Positions 43,011 to 51,796 of a DNA stretch of 64,000 nt are shown piece by piece. The DNA lies in assembly GCA_020636435.1 (NCBI GenBank), contig JACJXX010000002.1, positions 3,286,001-3,350,000 of the forward strand, in the 5' to 3' direction. The position numbers were made by a program, and so were the translations under genes. This stretch comes from Lewinellaceae bacterium (GTDB lineage: Bacteria > Bacteroidota > Bacteroidia > Chitinophagales > Saprospiraceae). Within the stretch, counting starts at the first letter, position 1. Each line of letters begins with the position of its first letter. The notes under the pieces were generated by a model, which did no database searches, was not told the origin of the DNA, and saw nothing but the letters and a program-made list of their open reading frames with translations.

Positions 43011-43642
43011 AGGAACTAATTTTATACTGGTTTAAATACCAAGCTGCAAGCGTAGCCCGAAAGAAACTTATTCACTATTACAAACGGCAAGAAGTAAATG
43101 AAATACTGCCTGCTTACTGGCGAAAATATTTGCAGCTAAAACCGGAAGTCCCGGCCATGCCAACTTTAGGTGGTTCTGTAACGGTTAACCTTGCAGCCAT
43201 GTCAACGGCATTCTACCAGGAGTTAACTGCCAGAGGACAAAGTGAAGAGGCGGCCACCCAATTATTCTATGAAATTGCCTGGGAGGTATATGAAAAAATG
43301 GGAAGGTTCTCCTGGTGGTTAGCCGGGTGGGGCAATCGCAGTAAGTATTATCGGGTGCTAAAAGCCACTGAATTATTCCGGGCGTTTCCGTTCAACAGCC
43401 CGTCCTATCGATGGGAAGAAGTGCAGACCGAGGCTAATACTGTGGGTTTTAATTGCACAAAATGTCCGGTTGCAGAATATTTTAAAAAGCATGATTTGTC
43501 AGCATTCTGTTCTAAAACATGGTGCGCCCTTGATTTTCCTTTGGCCGAGCTATGGCATGCCAAATTAGAACGAAGTGGCAGCATAGCCGGAGGAGCGGAT
43601 AAATGCGATTTCAGATGGCAGGTAGATAAAAGGAAGAACTGA
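43007..43642 (+). CDS. L-2-amino-thiazoline-4-carboxylic acid hydrolase family protein
   Basis: A 211-residue cytosolic protein with the family's Cys-rich core: FNCTKCPVAEYFKKH, FCSKTWCALDFPLAELW, and final DKCDFRW. The conserved CxxC, WC and CDFRW suggest metal or iron-sulfur binding. The founding enzyme opens a thiazoline ring to form S-carbamyl cysteine, but most members are uncharacterised, so activity here is uncertain. It starts inside the stop of the gene before it (ATGA), and a 51-base gap with a repeated motif precedes the Usp gene. Confidence 0.78.
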   Translation: MKELILYWFKYQAASVARKKLIHYYKRQEVNEILPAYWRKYLQLKPEVPAMPTLGGSVTVNLAAMSTAFYQELTARGQSEEAATQLFYEIAWEVYEKMGRFSWWLAGWGNRSKYYRVLKATELFRAFPFNSPSYRWEEVQTEANTVGFNCTKCPVAEYFKKHDLSAFCSKTWCALDFPLAELWHAKLERSGSIAGGADKCDFRWQVDKRKN

Positions 43643-43663
43643 AATTAAAATATCCGTCGTAGA

Positions 43664-43685
43664 AAAATTGTCAGAGAACCAAAAT
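43664..43685. repeat. 22-base repeat, copy 1, before Usp gene
   Basis: The 22 bases (core TTGTCAGAGAACCAAAAT) occur identically at 44589-44610. Both copies lie 9 bases before the ATG of a + strand gene, a Usp and a YceI-like gene. This suggests a shared operator or RNA leader element. Confidence 0.6.
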
Positions 43686-43693
43686 ACAATGTC

Positions 43694-44557
43694 ATGAAAA
43701 ACATATTGGTGCCCACCGACTTTTCTCCAGTGTCCGAACAGGCCTGCGCCTATGCCCTTAAGATTGCCGAACAGGCCAAGGCAGAAATCCACTTCCTGCA
43801 CATACAGTATACCCCCGTAGAATGGGTGTTATTGGATAAGGAAAAAGAAAAGAATTTTCCAGAGACCCTGAAGCAAATCGGACACGCCAGGCACGAGTTA
43901 AAAAAATGGGAAAAAAGAGCTAAGAGCCTGGGTTTGCCGGTAAAAAAGTTTCTCATTTTTGATGTTGGCCGTGAAGAGATCATAAAGCATGTATCTGGCT
44001 ATCACCACGACTTTGTTATAATGGGTTCCCATGGCGCATCAGGTGTTCGCGAAACATTTATGGGCTCAACTGCTCAAAAAATTATACGCCATGCAACAGC
44101 TCCGGTACTGGTACTAAAAGAAAGCATCCCGGACTTCCCCATGAAACACATTGTTTTTGCCTCCGATTTTGAAGAAGATGTAATGGATTACTTTAGGCAG
44201 GTGGTAGACTTTGCTGATCTTATGGAGGCGGCTATACACCTCGTTTATGTGAACACTCCTTACAATTTTGAAGATACTGATATTAGTGAAAAAAAAATGA
44301 ATCAATTCCTGTCTCATTGCCCGAGGGGGGAGGCTTGTTCGGTAAATGTTTACAATGCTAAAGACGAAGAGGAAGGCATTCGCAAATTTGCACAATCAAA
44401 GCAAGCCGGCCTGATTGCTATAACTACTCATGGAAGTAAGGGGTTTCTCGGGTTGATGTCTAAGAGTATTACTGAAAGCCTGGTTAACCACGCCGATATT
44501 GCAGTGCTGAGTATTAATATAAGAACAGCGTCATCGGCACCTGATAAAGAAAATTAA
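43694..44557 (+). CDS. Tandem universal stress protein, copy 2
   Basis: Two Usp domains (287 residues). The first domain has the complete ATP-site pattern GSHGASGVRETFMGST (G-2x-G-9x-GS), unlike the paralogue at 14329, so it likely binds ATP. N-terminal MKNILVPTDFSPVSEQA; second domain KHIVFASDFEEDV ... ITTHGSKGFLG. Shares CPRGEACSVNVYNA-like segment with copy 1. Preceded by the 22-base repeat. Usp proteins of this type are induced by low oxygen or energy stress in other bacteria; here it separates the nucleotide genes from the copper block. Confidence 0.92.
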   Translation: MKNILVPTDFSPVSEQACAYALKIAEQAKAEIHFLHIQYTPVEWVLLDKEKEKNFPETLKQIGHARHELKKWEKRAKSLGLPVKKFLIFDVGREEIIKHVSGYHHDFVIMGSHGASGVRETFMGSTAQKIIRHATAPVLVLKESIPDFPMKHIVFASDFEEDVMDYFRQVVDFADLMEAAIHLVYVNTPYNFEDTDISEKKMNQFLSHCPRGEACSVNVYNAKDEEEGIRKFAQSKQAGLIAITTHGSKGFLGLMSKSITESLVNHADIAVLSINIRTASSAPDKEN

Positions 44558-44559
44558 CC

Positions 44560-44603
44560 TTCTCTGACAATTTTGGCCCCTAGCCGCCAAAATTGTCAGA
44601 GAA
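44560..44603. terminator. 18-bp perfect hairpin overlapping repeat copy 2
   Basis: Stem TTCTCTGACAATTTTGGC (44560-44577) pairs fully with 44586-44603, loop CCCTAGCC. It follows the Usp stop by 2 bases. The right arm contains most of the 22-base repeat, so it may have arisen from an inverted pair of the same motif. It could end the Usp transcript or act as a palindromic operator. Confidence 0.5.
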
Positions 44604-44610
44604 CCAAAAT
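44589..44610. repeat. 22-base repeat, copy 2, before YceI-like gene
   Basis: Identical to 43664-43685 (AAAATTGTCAGAGAACCA in common, plus four more bases). Only this copy has an inverted partner upstream, forming the hairpin at 44560-44603. Confidence 0.6.
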
Positions 44611-44618
44611 TAATTGAT

Positions 44619-45164
44619 ATGAAACAAATATTAATAATTCTGGCAAGTCTATTCTTTGCCTACACTATGGCCTTCGCCCAAGACGACATCTATTTCACCT
44701 GGAACGCCAAGCTTCAACTGAATGGCGCGTTCGAGGGCGAGGCCATCTACCTGGAAACGCAGGACGTAAGCATCAAGTTGGATTATGAGACAACGGAAAT
44801 GATCATCCGCTTTCCTCTGAGTTCTTTAAAGTCCAATATTGACACCGTGAACCAGGTGCTAAAGAATAAATTATCAGATGTTGTTTTTGACGGAGAGTTG
44901 AGCCTGGAGTACATCAATACGGAAAGCCATCCTCCCCAATCCTTTACGGTGGAGGGCTGGCTGATCCTGGGCACTTCCAAGTTCAGAATAAAAGGCAAAG
45001 GGGAAATTCACCATATCAATGACACCGGAGAATTTGCCTGTATGCTGGGCATGACTGTGCACCTCAACCTGAAAGAGCTGAAAGTCGATTATCCCTGGCC
45101 TGGGCTGGAAAATGAGTTCGAGGCGATTATTACGCAGGCCATTTTGAAGAAGAATAAGAAATAA
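44619..45164 (+). CDS. YceI-like exported protein
   Basis: A 181-residue protein: signal peptide ending TMAFAQ, then a beta-rich body with LYLETQDVSIKLDYE-like and SFTVEGWLILGTSKFRIKGK, which resembles the YceI barrel. The C-terminus (MTVHLNLKELKVDYPWPGLE) is distinct from the copy at 38037. Its place just before the copper oxidase suggests lipid-soluble or metal ligand binding in the periplasm; function not known. Confidence 0.65.
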   Translation: MKQILIILASLFFAYTMAFAQDDIYFTWNAKLQLNGAFEGEAIYLETQDVSIKLDYETTEMIIRFPLSSLKSNIDTVNQVLKNKLSDVVFDGELSLEYINTESHPPQSFTVEGWLILGTSKFRIKGKGEIHHINDTGEFACMLGMTVHLNLKELKVDYPWPGLENEFEAIITQAILKKNKK

Positions 45165-45187
45165 AAAAACTAACTAACCTCAATAAA

Positions 45188-47416
45188 ATGATTATCTACC
45201 TCCGCCCTTTTTTAATATTTATGTTAATGACCCTTGTGAGCCTGGCTCATGCCCAGACAAGGGTTGAATATAACCTCATTGTAAAGGATACGATCGTCCA
45301 ATTCAGTGGCAAAAAGCGTCATGCTATTGCTGTGAATGGTAAAATTCCGGCTCCGGCGTTAATGTTTATCGAAGGAGACCATGCTGTCATTCATGTTAAA
45401 AATGAAATGGACGAAGAAACTTCTGTCCACTGGCATGGGTTACTGCTTCCCAATCTTCAGGATGGAGTACCTTATGTTACCACGCCACCCATACTGCCGG
45501 GCGCTACCCGGACCTTTGAATTTCCCATAAAGCAGGCGGGCACTTACTGGTATCACTCACACACCAACTTGCAGGAGCAGAGTGGGCTTTATGGTTCTAT
45601 TGTTATCCATCCGAAAAAAGAAATGGTCAAAGCCGACAAAGAACTAGTGCTCCTCCTTTCCGATTGGACGGACGAAAAACCGGAGGAAGTAATGCGAACC
45701 TTGAAAAGAGGATTAGAATGGTATGGCATCAAGAAAAAACAGCCCGCAAGCTGGAATAAGATCATCGCTAATGGCGGCTTTAAAAACCGCATCCGGCAAT
45801 CCTGGGACCGCATGCCTCTGATGGATATTTCAGATGTGTACTACAATGCCTTTCTTATCAATGGCCGGCAGGAGCAACAGCTGACAGGTTTTCAGCCCGG
45901 CGAAAAGGTACGCCTGCGGGTTATCAACGGCTCTGCTTCTTCCTATTTCAACGTCCAGTTTGCCGGGGGCACCTTAACGGCTATTGCTGCCGATGGGCTT
46001 GATATAGAGCCCGTTGTAGTAGGCCGGGCCTTGATTTCCATTGCGGAAACCTACGATTTTGTCATCACTATTCCTGAAGATGGAATGGCGTATGAATTCA
46101 GGGCAACTGCACAGGATGGTTCAGGTTATGCCTCCGCCTTTCTCGGTGGCGGGATAAAAATGAAAGCGCTGGATATTCTCCGTCCGAATATTTACAACAT
46201 GAGCATGATGGACATGATGATGACTGGCCCGAACGGAGCCGCTTCTGGTGGGATGGAAATGGGCGGAATGAGTCAGGAGGGTATGAAAATGCCAGGTAAA
46301 ACGAAGATGGAGGGAGATGACGAAAAAACAATGCTACACGAACAAATGAAAATGCCAAATGATACCATGCAGGGGATGGACATGATCCATCAAAAGAGTG
46401 TATCCGGAAACGAACCTGATATGCGTACCCTAAACTATGACATGCTGCGTTCACTAACGTCAACCGCGCTCCCGGCAGCAAATGAATGGCGGGAAATACG
46501 CCTGGAGTTGACGGGGAATATGTGGCGCTACGTATGGTCATTGGATGGCAAAACCCTGACCGAGGCAGATAAAATAATAATCCGGAAGGGTGATAACGTC
46601 CGCTTCATTCTGGTTAACAAAAGCATGATGAACCACCCCATGCACCTCCATGGGCACTTCTTCCGGGTGTTGAACGGGCAAGGAGATTATGCCCCGCTGA
46701 AGCACACCGTCAATGTGCCGCCGATGGGCACAGTTACCCTGGAATTTCACGCCAACGAAGAGAAAGACTGGTTTTTCCATTGTCATATCCTGTATCACAT
46801 GATGACAGGCATGGCAAGGGTGGTCAGCTATGAAGGCAGTACTGTCGCCCTGGAACTGGCGGCAGCCCGAAAAGACATAAAAGAAAAGATGGACAACCAA
46901 TGGTTCTTTTGGGGAATGGGAAAACTGCACAGCCAACTGAGCGAATGGGAACTTACGCTTTCCAATACCCGCAACCAACTCAACCTGGAAGCAGACGGCG
47001 ACTGGAAGGGGAATTTCGATGTTGATACAGACTACGAACGCTACCTGGGGCAAAACGGCTATTTCCGGGTATTTGCAGGGGCAACAGTTGACGGCAAGCA
47101 AGTCCCGGTTATACAAAACAGTGAACCGGCCAGCACTAAAATGGAAGAAGATATTGAAGTGCGCCCTTTGGTTGGGGTACGCTATCTGCTGCCCTTTTTC
47201 ATCAATTCAGAATTGCGGATTGACAGTAAAGCTAAAGTGCGGCTGCAGCTAAACGGCGAAACCTTGCTTTTCCCGCGGCTGGGGTTCAGGTGGCTTGTCA
47301 ATACAGACAAGGAATGGCGGGCCGGATTAGAGGGCATTCTTACAAAAAACATAGTGCTATCGGGCAACTATGACAACCGCTATGGTTGGGGTGGTGGATT
47401 GACCCTGTTGTTTTAA
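45188..47416 (+). CDS. copA: CopA-type multicopper oxidase with C-terminal barrel domain
   Basis: A 742-residue exported oxidase (signal peptide ending AHAQ). Copper motifs: SVHWHG (79-84), WYHSHTNLQEQ (121-131), NHPMHLHG (about 481-488) and WFFHCHILYHMMTGM (about 528-542). A Met-rich loop (about 340-420: MSMMDMMMTGP, GGMEMGGMSQEGMKM) is typical of CopA/PcoA for Cu(I) capture. After the oxidase the chain continues about 160 residues with beta strands and ends GWGGGLTLLF, looking like a CopB-type outer-membrane barrel (VRPLVGVRYLLPFF; FPRLGFRWLV). PcoA and PcoB are normally separate, so this appears to be a fusion. Confidence 0.9.
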   Translation: MIIYLRPFLIFMLMTLVSLAHAQTRVEYNLIVKDTIVQFSGKKRHAIAVNGKIPAPALMFIEGDHAVIHVKNEMDEETSVHWHGLLLPNLQDGVPYVTTPPILPGATRTFEFPIKQAGTYWYHSHTNLQEQSGLYGSIVIHPKKEMVKADKELVLLLSDWTDEKPEEVMRTLKRGLEWYGIKKKQPASWNKIIANGGFKNRIRQSWDRMPLMDISDVYYNAFLINGRQEQQLTGFQPGEKVRLRVINGSASSYFNVQFAGGTLTAIAADGLDIEPVVVGRALISIAETYDFVITIPEDGMAYEFRATAQDGSGYASAFLGGGIKMKALDILRPNIYNMSMMDMMMTGPNGAASGGMEMGGMSQEGMKMPGKTKMEGDDEKTMLHEQMKMPNDTMQGMDMIHQKSVSGNEPDMRTLNYDMLRSLTSTALPAANEWREIRLELTGNMWRYVWSLDGKTLTEADKIIIRKGDNVRFILVNKSMMNHPMHLHGHFFRVLNGQGDYAPLKHTVNVPPMGTVTLEFHANEEKDWFFHCHILYHMMTGMARVVSYEGSTVALELAAARKDIKEKMDNQWFFWGMGKLHSQLSEWELTLSNTRNQLNLEADGDWKGNFDVDTDYERYLGQNGYFRVFAGATVDGKQVPVIQNSEPASTKMEEDIEVRPLVGVRYLLPFFINSELRIDSKAKVRLQLNGETLLFPRLGFRWLVNTDKEWRAGLEGILTKNIVLSGNYDNRYGWGGGLTLLF

Positions 47417-47441
47417 CCTTTCATGAATAAAATTATCAATC

Positions 47442-48125
47442 ATGATACACCAAATCAAAATCACTTTCGCCATACTCGCGCTGTTGTTTATTTGCCAGGC
47501 GTCTTCTGCGCATGGCCCTGAAAAACACAAAAAGGAGGGCCAACAAGAAGCAGTAACGGACTCTATGATTCAATCTCAGGACTCGACGATTGGCGAAGAT
47601 CTCGCCGCACATGAACATGAAGGCCAGATTATGCCTTCAACCATCGTGAAGGCGAGGCTCAGCGATTTCCCAACCCTGCATCCGCTGCTGGTTCACTTCC
47701 CGATAGTGCTCCTGCTGCTGGCGTTTTTGACACAGTTGTCGGCGCTGTTCTTCTGGAAAAAGGAGTTCAGCCTCCTGACGGGTATTTTATTGCTCGGCGG
47801 TTTTGGCGGCGCCTACCTCGTCAGCATGTTTTTCCATCCGCATACCGGAGAATTGAGCGAAGCTGCTCAGCAGGTACTCGGCCTGCACGACCGGTATGCC
47901 GATTATACGATATGGATAAGCGGGATTGCCTTGTTGCTGAAAGCAGTGAGCCATTTTTTGCTCAAAAGAAAATTATGGATGGAGATATTGGTTGTGGCGG
48001 CCATTGCCGGGGCAGCCTGGTCGGTCAGCCATGCCGGGCATTATGGCGCTACGCTGGTACATCTGCACGGGGTGGGCCCACAGGGCAAATATTTGGAAAC
48101 ACAAGAACAAGAACATGAGCATTAA
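47442..48125 (+). CDS. DUF2231-like membrane protein with His-rich ends
   Basis: A 227-residue protein: signal-like N-terminus (ending SSAHGP), a polar linker, then four membrane helices starting LHPLLVHFPIVLLLLAFL, the DUF2231 core. HPLLVHFP carries His residues at the membrane edge; further His occur at FFHPHTG and the final EQEHEH. A role in copper or redox handling at the membrane is inferred from the copper neighbours. It sits between the oxidase and the P-type ATPase. Confidence 0.8.
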   Translation: MIHQIKITFAILALLFICQASSAHGPEKHKKEGQQEAVTDSMIQSQDSTIGEDLAAHEHEGQIMPSTIVKARLSDFPTLHPLLVHFPIVLLLLAFLTQLSALFFWKKEFSLLTGILLLGGFGGAYLVSMFFHPHTGELSEAAQQVLGLHDRYADYTIWISGIALLLKAVSHFLLKRKLWMEILVVAAIAGAAWSVSHAGHYGATLVHLHGVGPQGKYLETQEQEHEH

Positions 48126-48209
48126 CCAAAGAATGGCACAAGAAACGAGATACATCAATACAAGCATTGGTTCATTTTCTTTTAATAAATCAGAAAAATC
48201 AAAACCAAA

Positions 48210-50522
48210 ATGACACATACCTATCAAATCACCGGCATGACCTGCAGCCATTGCGCCGAAAAGGTCAAAAAAGCCTTGGAACAAGTAGACGGCGTCCAAT
48301 CTGCGAAGGTAACCCTCGACCCGCCGGAGGCAACCCTTACCCTGCACCACCACATTCCTGAAGAAACCTTGAATAAAGCTTTGGCGAAGGCGGGTGATTA
48401 CCGGTTGGCCATGCAGGGCCACGGGGCACATAGCGGCGGCGGTAAAGATCATGAAATGCACCATGATGAAAATGGGCATGATTTGCATGGGGCTGCGCCG
48501 GCGGCAAAGAAAGAAACTACCCACGAACATAACGGCCACGGCGGCCACAACCCCGCGCACGGCGAAATGGGCCATGACCACCACCGGATGATGATCGCGG
48601 ATTTCAGAAAGCGGTTTTGGGCAACTCTGGCGCTGACCCTGCCTATTCTGGCCCTTTCTCCCATGATCCAGGACTGGCTTGGCGTGGAATGGCAGTTTGC
48701 CGGCGACAAGTATCTGCTCTTTGCCCTTTCCAGTATTGTCTATTTCTATGGCGGCTGGCCTTTCCTCAAAGGTTTCTTTGAGGAAATAAAAGGGAGGTCG
48801 CCTGGCATGATGACGCTGATCGCCATGGCTATTTCGGTCGCTTATTTTTATTCGGCGGCCACCACTTTTGGCTTGCCGGGGGAGAGTTTTTACTGGGAGT
48901 TGGCTACCCTGATCGTCATTATGCTGCTGGGGCATTGGATCGAGATGAAGTCTGTATTAGGCGCTTCCAGGGCGCTGGAACTGCTGGTGAGCATGATGCC
49001 GTCCGAGGCGCACAAAATGGAAGGGGACAAGGTGGTTGATGTCAAGCTGGAAGACCTCCTGAGCGGCGATGTCATCCTGGTAAAGCCCGGCGAAAAAGTC
49101 CCTGCCGACGGCATCGTGATCGAAGGCGAGAGCTACCTGAATGAGTCTATGTTGACAGGTGAATCCAAACCGGTGAAAAAAGAGGAACACGATCAGGTTA
49201 TCGGAGGCTCCATCAATGGCAATGGCTCTTTGAAAGTAAAGGTGGAACACACAGGAAAAGACAGCTACCTGAACAAGGTCATCACCATGGTGCAGGAAGC
49301 GCAGAAGACCAAGTCGAAAATGCAGAACCTCTCTGACCGGGCGGCGAAATGGTTGACTTATATTGCGCTGTCCATTGGCTTTGGCACACTGGCCCTGTGG
49401 TTAGCCCTGGGCAAGGATTTTGTTTTTGCCTTGGAAAGAATGGTAACCGTGATGGTCATTTCCTGCCCGCATGCGCTGGGCTTGGCCGTACCGCTTGTAG
49501 TGGCCATTTCAACGGCCATTTCCGCTCAAAATGGATTGCTCATCCGAAACCGGACGGCATTCGAAGAAGCCCGGAAAATTTCCGTCCTGGTCTTTGATAA
49601 AACCGGCACTTTGACCAAAGGGGAATTCGGTGTAACCCGATATGAGACAGTGGCCGGCGATTTAGACAAACAGGAAATGCTCCGCCTCGCCGGAGCGCTG
49701 GAACAAAGCTCTGAGCACCCCATCGCAGTGGGCATTGTGCAAAAAATCAAGGAGTTGGGCATTGCGATCCCCACCCCCGAAAATTTTGAAGCAATAACCG
49801 GAAAAGGGGTGCAGGCGACGGTGGAAGGAAAGGAGGTGAAAGTCGTCAGCCCGGGCTATTTGAAAGATGAAAACATAACGATACCCGAAGGTGCTTTTGG
49901 CAGTGCGGCAGAGACCGTGGTCTTCGTCATGGTAGCTGGAAAACTGGCTGGTTATATTGCCCTTGCTGATGAAATCCGCCCGGAATCGGCTGCCGCTATC
50001 CAAACCTTCAAGGACAATAACATCAAAGTTTACATGGCGACCGGCGACAACGATGTGGTTGGGAAAGCTGTGAGCGAGGAACTGGGCCTGGACGGTTACT
50101 ATGCCGAAGTTTTGCCGCATCAAAAAGTGGAAATTGTCAAAGAGCTTCAAGCCAAGGGCGAGTTCGTTGCCATGACCGGCGACGGGGTGAACGACGCCCC
50201 CGCGCTTGCCCAGTCGGATGTAGGGATAGCGGTAGGTTCGGGCACGGACGTGGCTGCAGAAACTGCAGATATCATCCTGGTCAACAGCAACCCGAAAGAC
50301 ATCGCCAACCTCATCCTATTTGGAAAAGCTACCTACAATAAAATGATCCAGAACCTGGCCTGGGCTACGGGCTACAACGCCATTGCCATTCCGCTGGCGG
50401 TGGGGGTTTTATATCCCTGGGGCTTTGTTTTGAGCCCGGCGGTAGGAGCTGTTTTTATGAGCTTGAGCACGATAATTGTGGCGATTAATGCACAGTTGTT
50501 GAAACGGAAGATTGGGAAATAA
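48210..50522 (+). CDS. copB: P1B-type copper ATPase with HMA domain and CPH motif
   Basis: A 770-residue P-type metal pump. N-terminal HMA domain (GMTCSHCAEKV, 8-18) is followed by a His-rich stretch (about 70-128; HGAHSGGGKDHEMHHD, HNGHGGHN), then membrane helices. The sixth helix motif is CPHALGLAVP, the CPH type of P1B-3 (CopB-like, Cu(I)/Cu(II)/Ag) and not the CPC of CopA. Also intact: TGES, DKTGTLTKGE, GDGVNDAPALAQ. P1B-3 pumps usually have His-rich N-termini without HMA; here both are present. Likely exports copper to the periplasm for the oxidase. Confidence 0.95.
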   Translation: MTHTYQITGMTCSHCAEKVKKALEQVDGVQSAKVTLDPPEATLTLHHHIPEETLNKALAKAGDYRLAMQGHGAHSGGGKDHEMHHDENGHDLHGAAPAAKKETTHEHNGHGGHNPAHGEMGHDHHRMMIADFRKRFWATLALTLPILALSPMIQDWLGVEWQFAGDKYLLFALSSIVYFYGGWPFLKGFFEEIKGRSPGMMTLIAMAISVAYFYSAATTFGLPGESFYWELATLIVIMLLGHWIEMKSVLGASRALELLVSMMPSEAHKMEGDKVVDVKLEDLLSGDVILVKPGEKVPADGIVIEGESYLNESMLTGESKPVKKEEHDQVIGGSINGNGSLKVKVEHTGKDSYLNKVITMVQEAQKTKSKMQNLSDRAAKWLTYIALSIGFGTLALWLALGKDFVFALERMVTVMVISCPHALGLAVPLVVAISTAISAQNGLLIRNRTAFEEARKISVLVFDKTGTLTKGEFGVTRYETVAGDLDKQEMLRLAGALEQSSEHPIAVGIVQKIKELGIAIPTPENFEAITGKGVQATVEGKEVKVVSPGYLKDENITIPEGAFGSAAETVVFVMVAGKLAGYIALADEIRPESAAAIQTFKDNNIKVYMATGDNDVVGKAVSEELGLDGYYAEVLPHQKVEIVKELQAKGEFVAMTGDGVNDAPALAQSDVGIAVGSGTDVAAETADIILVNSNPKDIANLILFGKATYNKMIQNLAWATGYNAIAIPLAVGVLYPWGFVLSPAVGAVFMSLSTIIVAINAQLLKRKIGK

Positions 50523-50553
50523 CCGGTGAAAACTATCTTCATTTTTGGAATTC

Positions 50554-51786
50554 ATGAACAAAATAAGTTTTGTCGATACGCGATTAATTGCGGTATTTAT
50601 CAGCCTTTTTACTGTAGCGTTAGGTTTCGGCGTGATTCTGCCCGTCCTGCCATTTTACACGGAGCGGCTGGCTTTGAGTACCGAGGCCTCTCCTGAAAGC
50701 ATTACGTTCCATATCGGTTTTTTGACCAGCGTTTATCCATTTTTTCAGATGTTTTTTGCGCCCCTTTGGGGCCAGTGGTCTGACCGGCTGGGCAGAAGGC
50801 CTCTTATTATTGCCGGCCTTTGGGGGTTTGTTTTGATGCAATTGCTGATAGGAGTTTCAACCTCTCTTTGGATGCTTTATTTGGCCCGCATTATCGGAGG
50901 GATTTTCACCTCGGCAATAATTCCGGTAGGGTATGCGCTGGTCAGTGACCTAACCTCAGAGAAAGATCGCACAGTAGGCATCGCCTGGGCCGGCACATCT
51001 TACAGCTTGGGAGTTGTGGCGGGGCCGGTTGTCGGTGGCTTGTTAAGCCGGACGGACCTGCATTTGTTCCTCGAATTGGGGCACTTTTTGATAAATGATT
51101 ATTCGGCCCCCTTTTTCTTTCTTGCTGCGATTGGTTTGGTGCTATTGCCAATTGTTAGCAGGTGGCTTAGCAATACGGAAGGCGGCCATGAAAAAAAGCC
51201 TACAGGTTCAAGACCCCTAAAATGGCGGCAAATGGTGTGGAATTTATCCCTTTTTTTATTGTTGTCGTTCATTTATCAGGCTGCGCTTACTTTATTTGAA
51301 TCCGTATTTTCAATCTATTCCAAGAATGAATTGCAGTATGATGCCATTACCATTGGATATGGCTTTATGGTTTGTGCCCTGGTGATGGGCCTACTACAAC
51401 CGGTTGTGGTTTCTCAAAAAATGAAAAAAATCCTGTCTGGCCTGGATCAGATTATTTTAGGATTCGGTGTATTTGGGTTTTGCATCATCCTTCTATTATT
51501 TACAGGCCAGCTTTTTTTCGTATTGATCCTGGTAGGGCTATTGGCAGCTGGAGGCGCATTCATTACCCCAAATATCACCTCTATTATTTCTTTAAAAGGG
51601 AGTCGAGCTGCCGGTGAAGCACTCGGCATTCAAAATTCTGTAAACAGCCTTGGACAAGTAATTGGGCCCATCGCCGGGAGTTGGCTTTTAACCATGAACA
51701 AGTCATTGCCGTATCTCTTGGCTGGAATAACGCTCATCCTGGCCGCATTACTTCTTTTCGGGAGTAAAAGAAATGTTATTGTTTAA
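50554..51786 (+). CDS. MFS transporter, TetA-like drug/metal exporter
   Basis: A major-facilitator protein of about 410 residues with 12 predicted helices. ATG 50554 is used (MNKISFVDTRLI); TTG 50545 is upstream. Motif A between helices 2 and 3 reads GQWSDRLGRRPLI, and LGVVAGPVVGGLL is the motif C region of antiporters. C-terminal half GEALGIQNSVNSLGQVIGP is like TetA-group drug exporters. Substrate unknown. It follows copB by 31 bases and may be part of the same transcript. Confidence 0.85.
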   Translation: MNKISFVDTRLIAVFISLFTVALGFGVILPVLPFYTERLALSTEASPESITFHIGFLTSVYPFFQMFFAPLWGQWSDRLGRRPLIIAGLWGFVLMQLLIGVSTSLWMLYLARIIGGIFTSAIIPVGYALVSDLTSEKDRTVGIAWAGTSYSLGVVAGPVVGGLLSRTDLHLFLELGHFLINDYSAPFFFLAAIGLVLLPIVSRWLSNTEGGHEKKPTGSRPLKWRQMVWNLSLFLLLSFIYQAALTLFESVFSIYSKNELQYDAITIGYGFMVCALVMGLLQPVVVSQKMKKILSGLDQIILGFGVFGFCIILLLFTGQLFFVLILVGLLAAGGAFITPNITSIISLKGSRAAGEALGIQNSVNSLGQVIGPIAGSWLLTMNKSLPYLLAGITLILAALLLFGSKRNVIV

Positions 51787-51796
51787 GTTTGACAAA

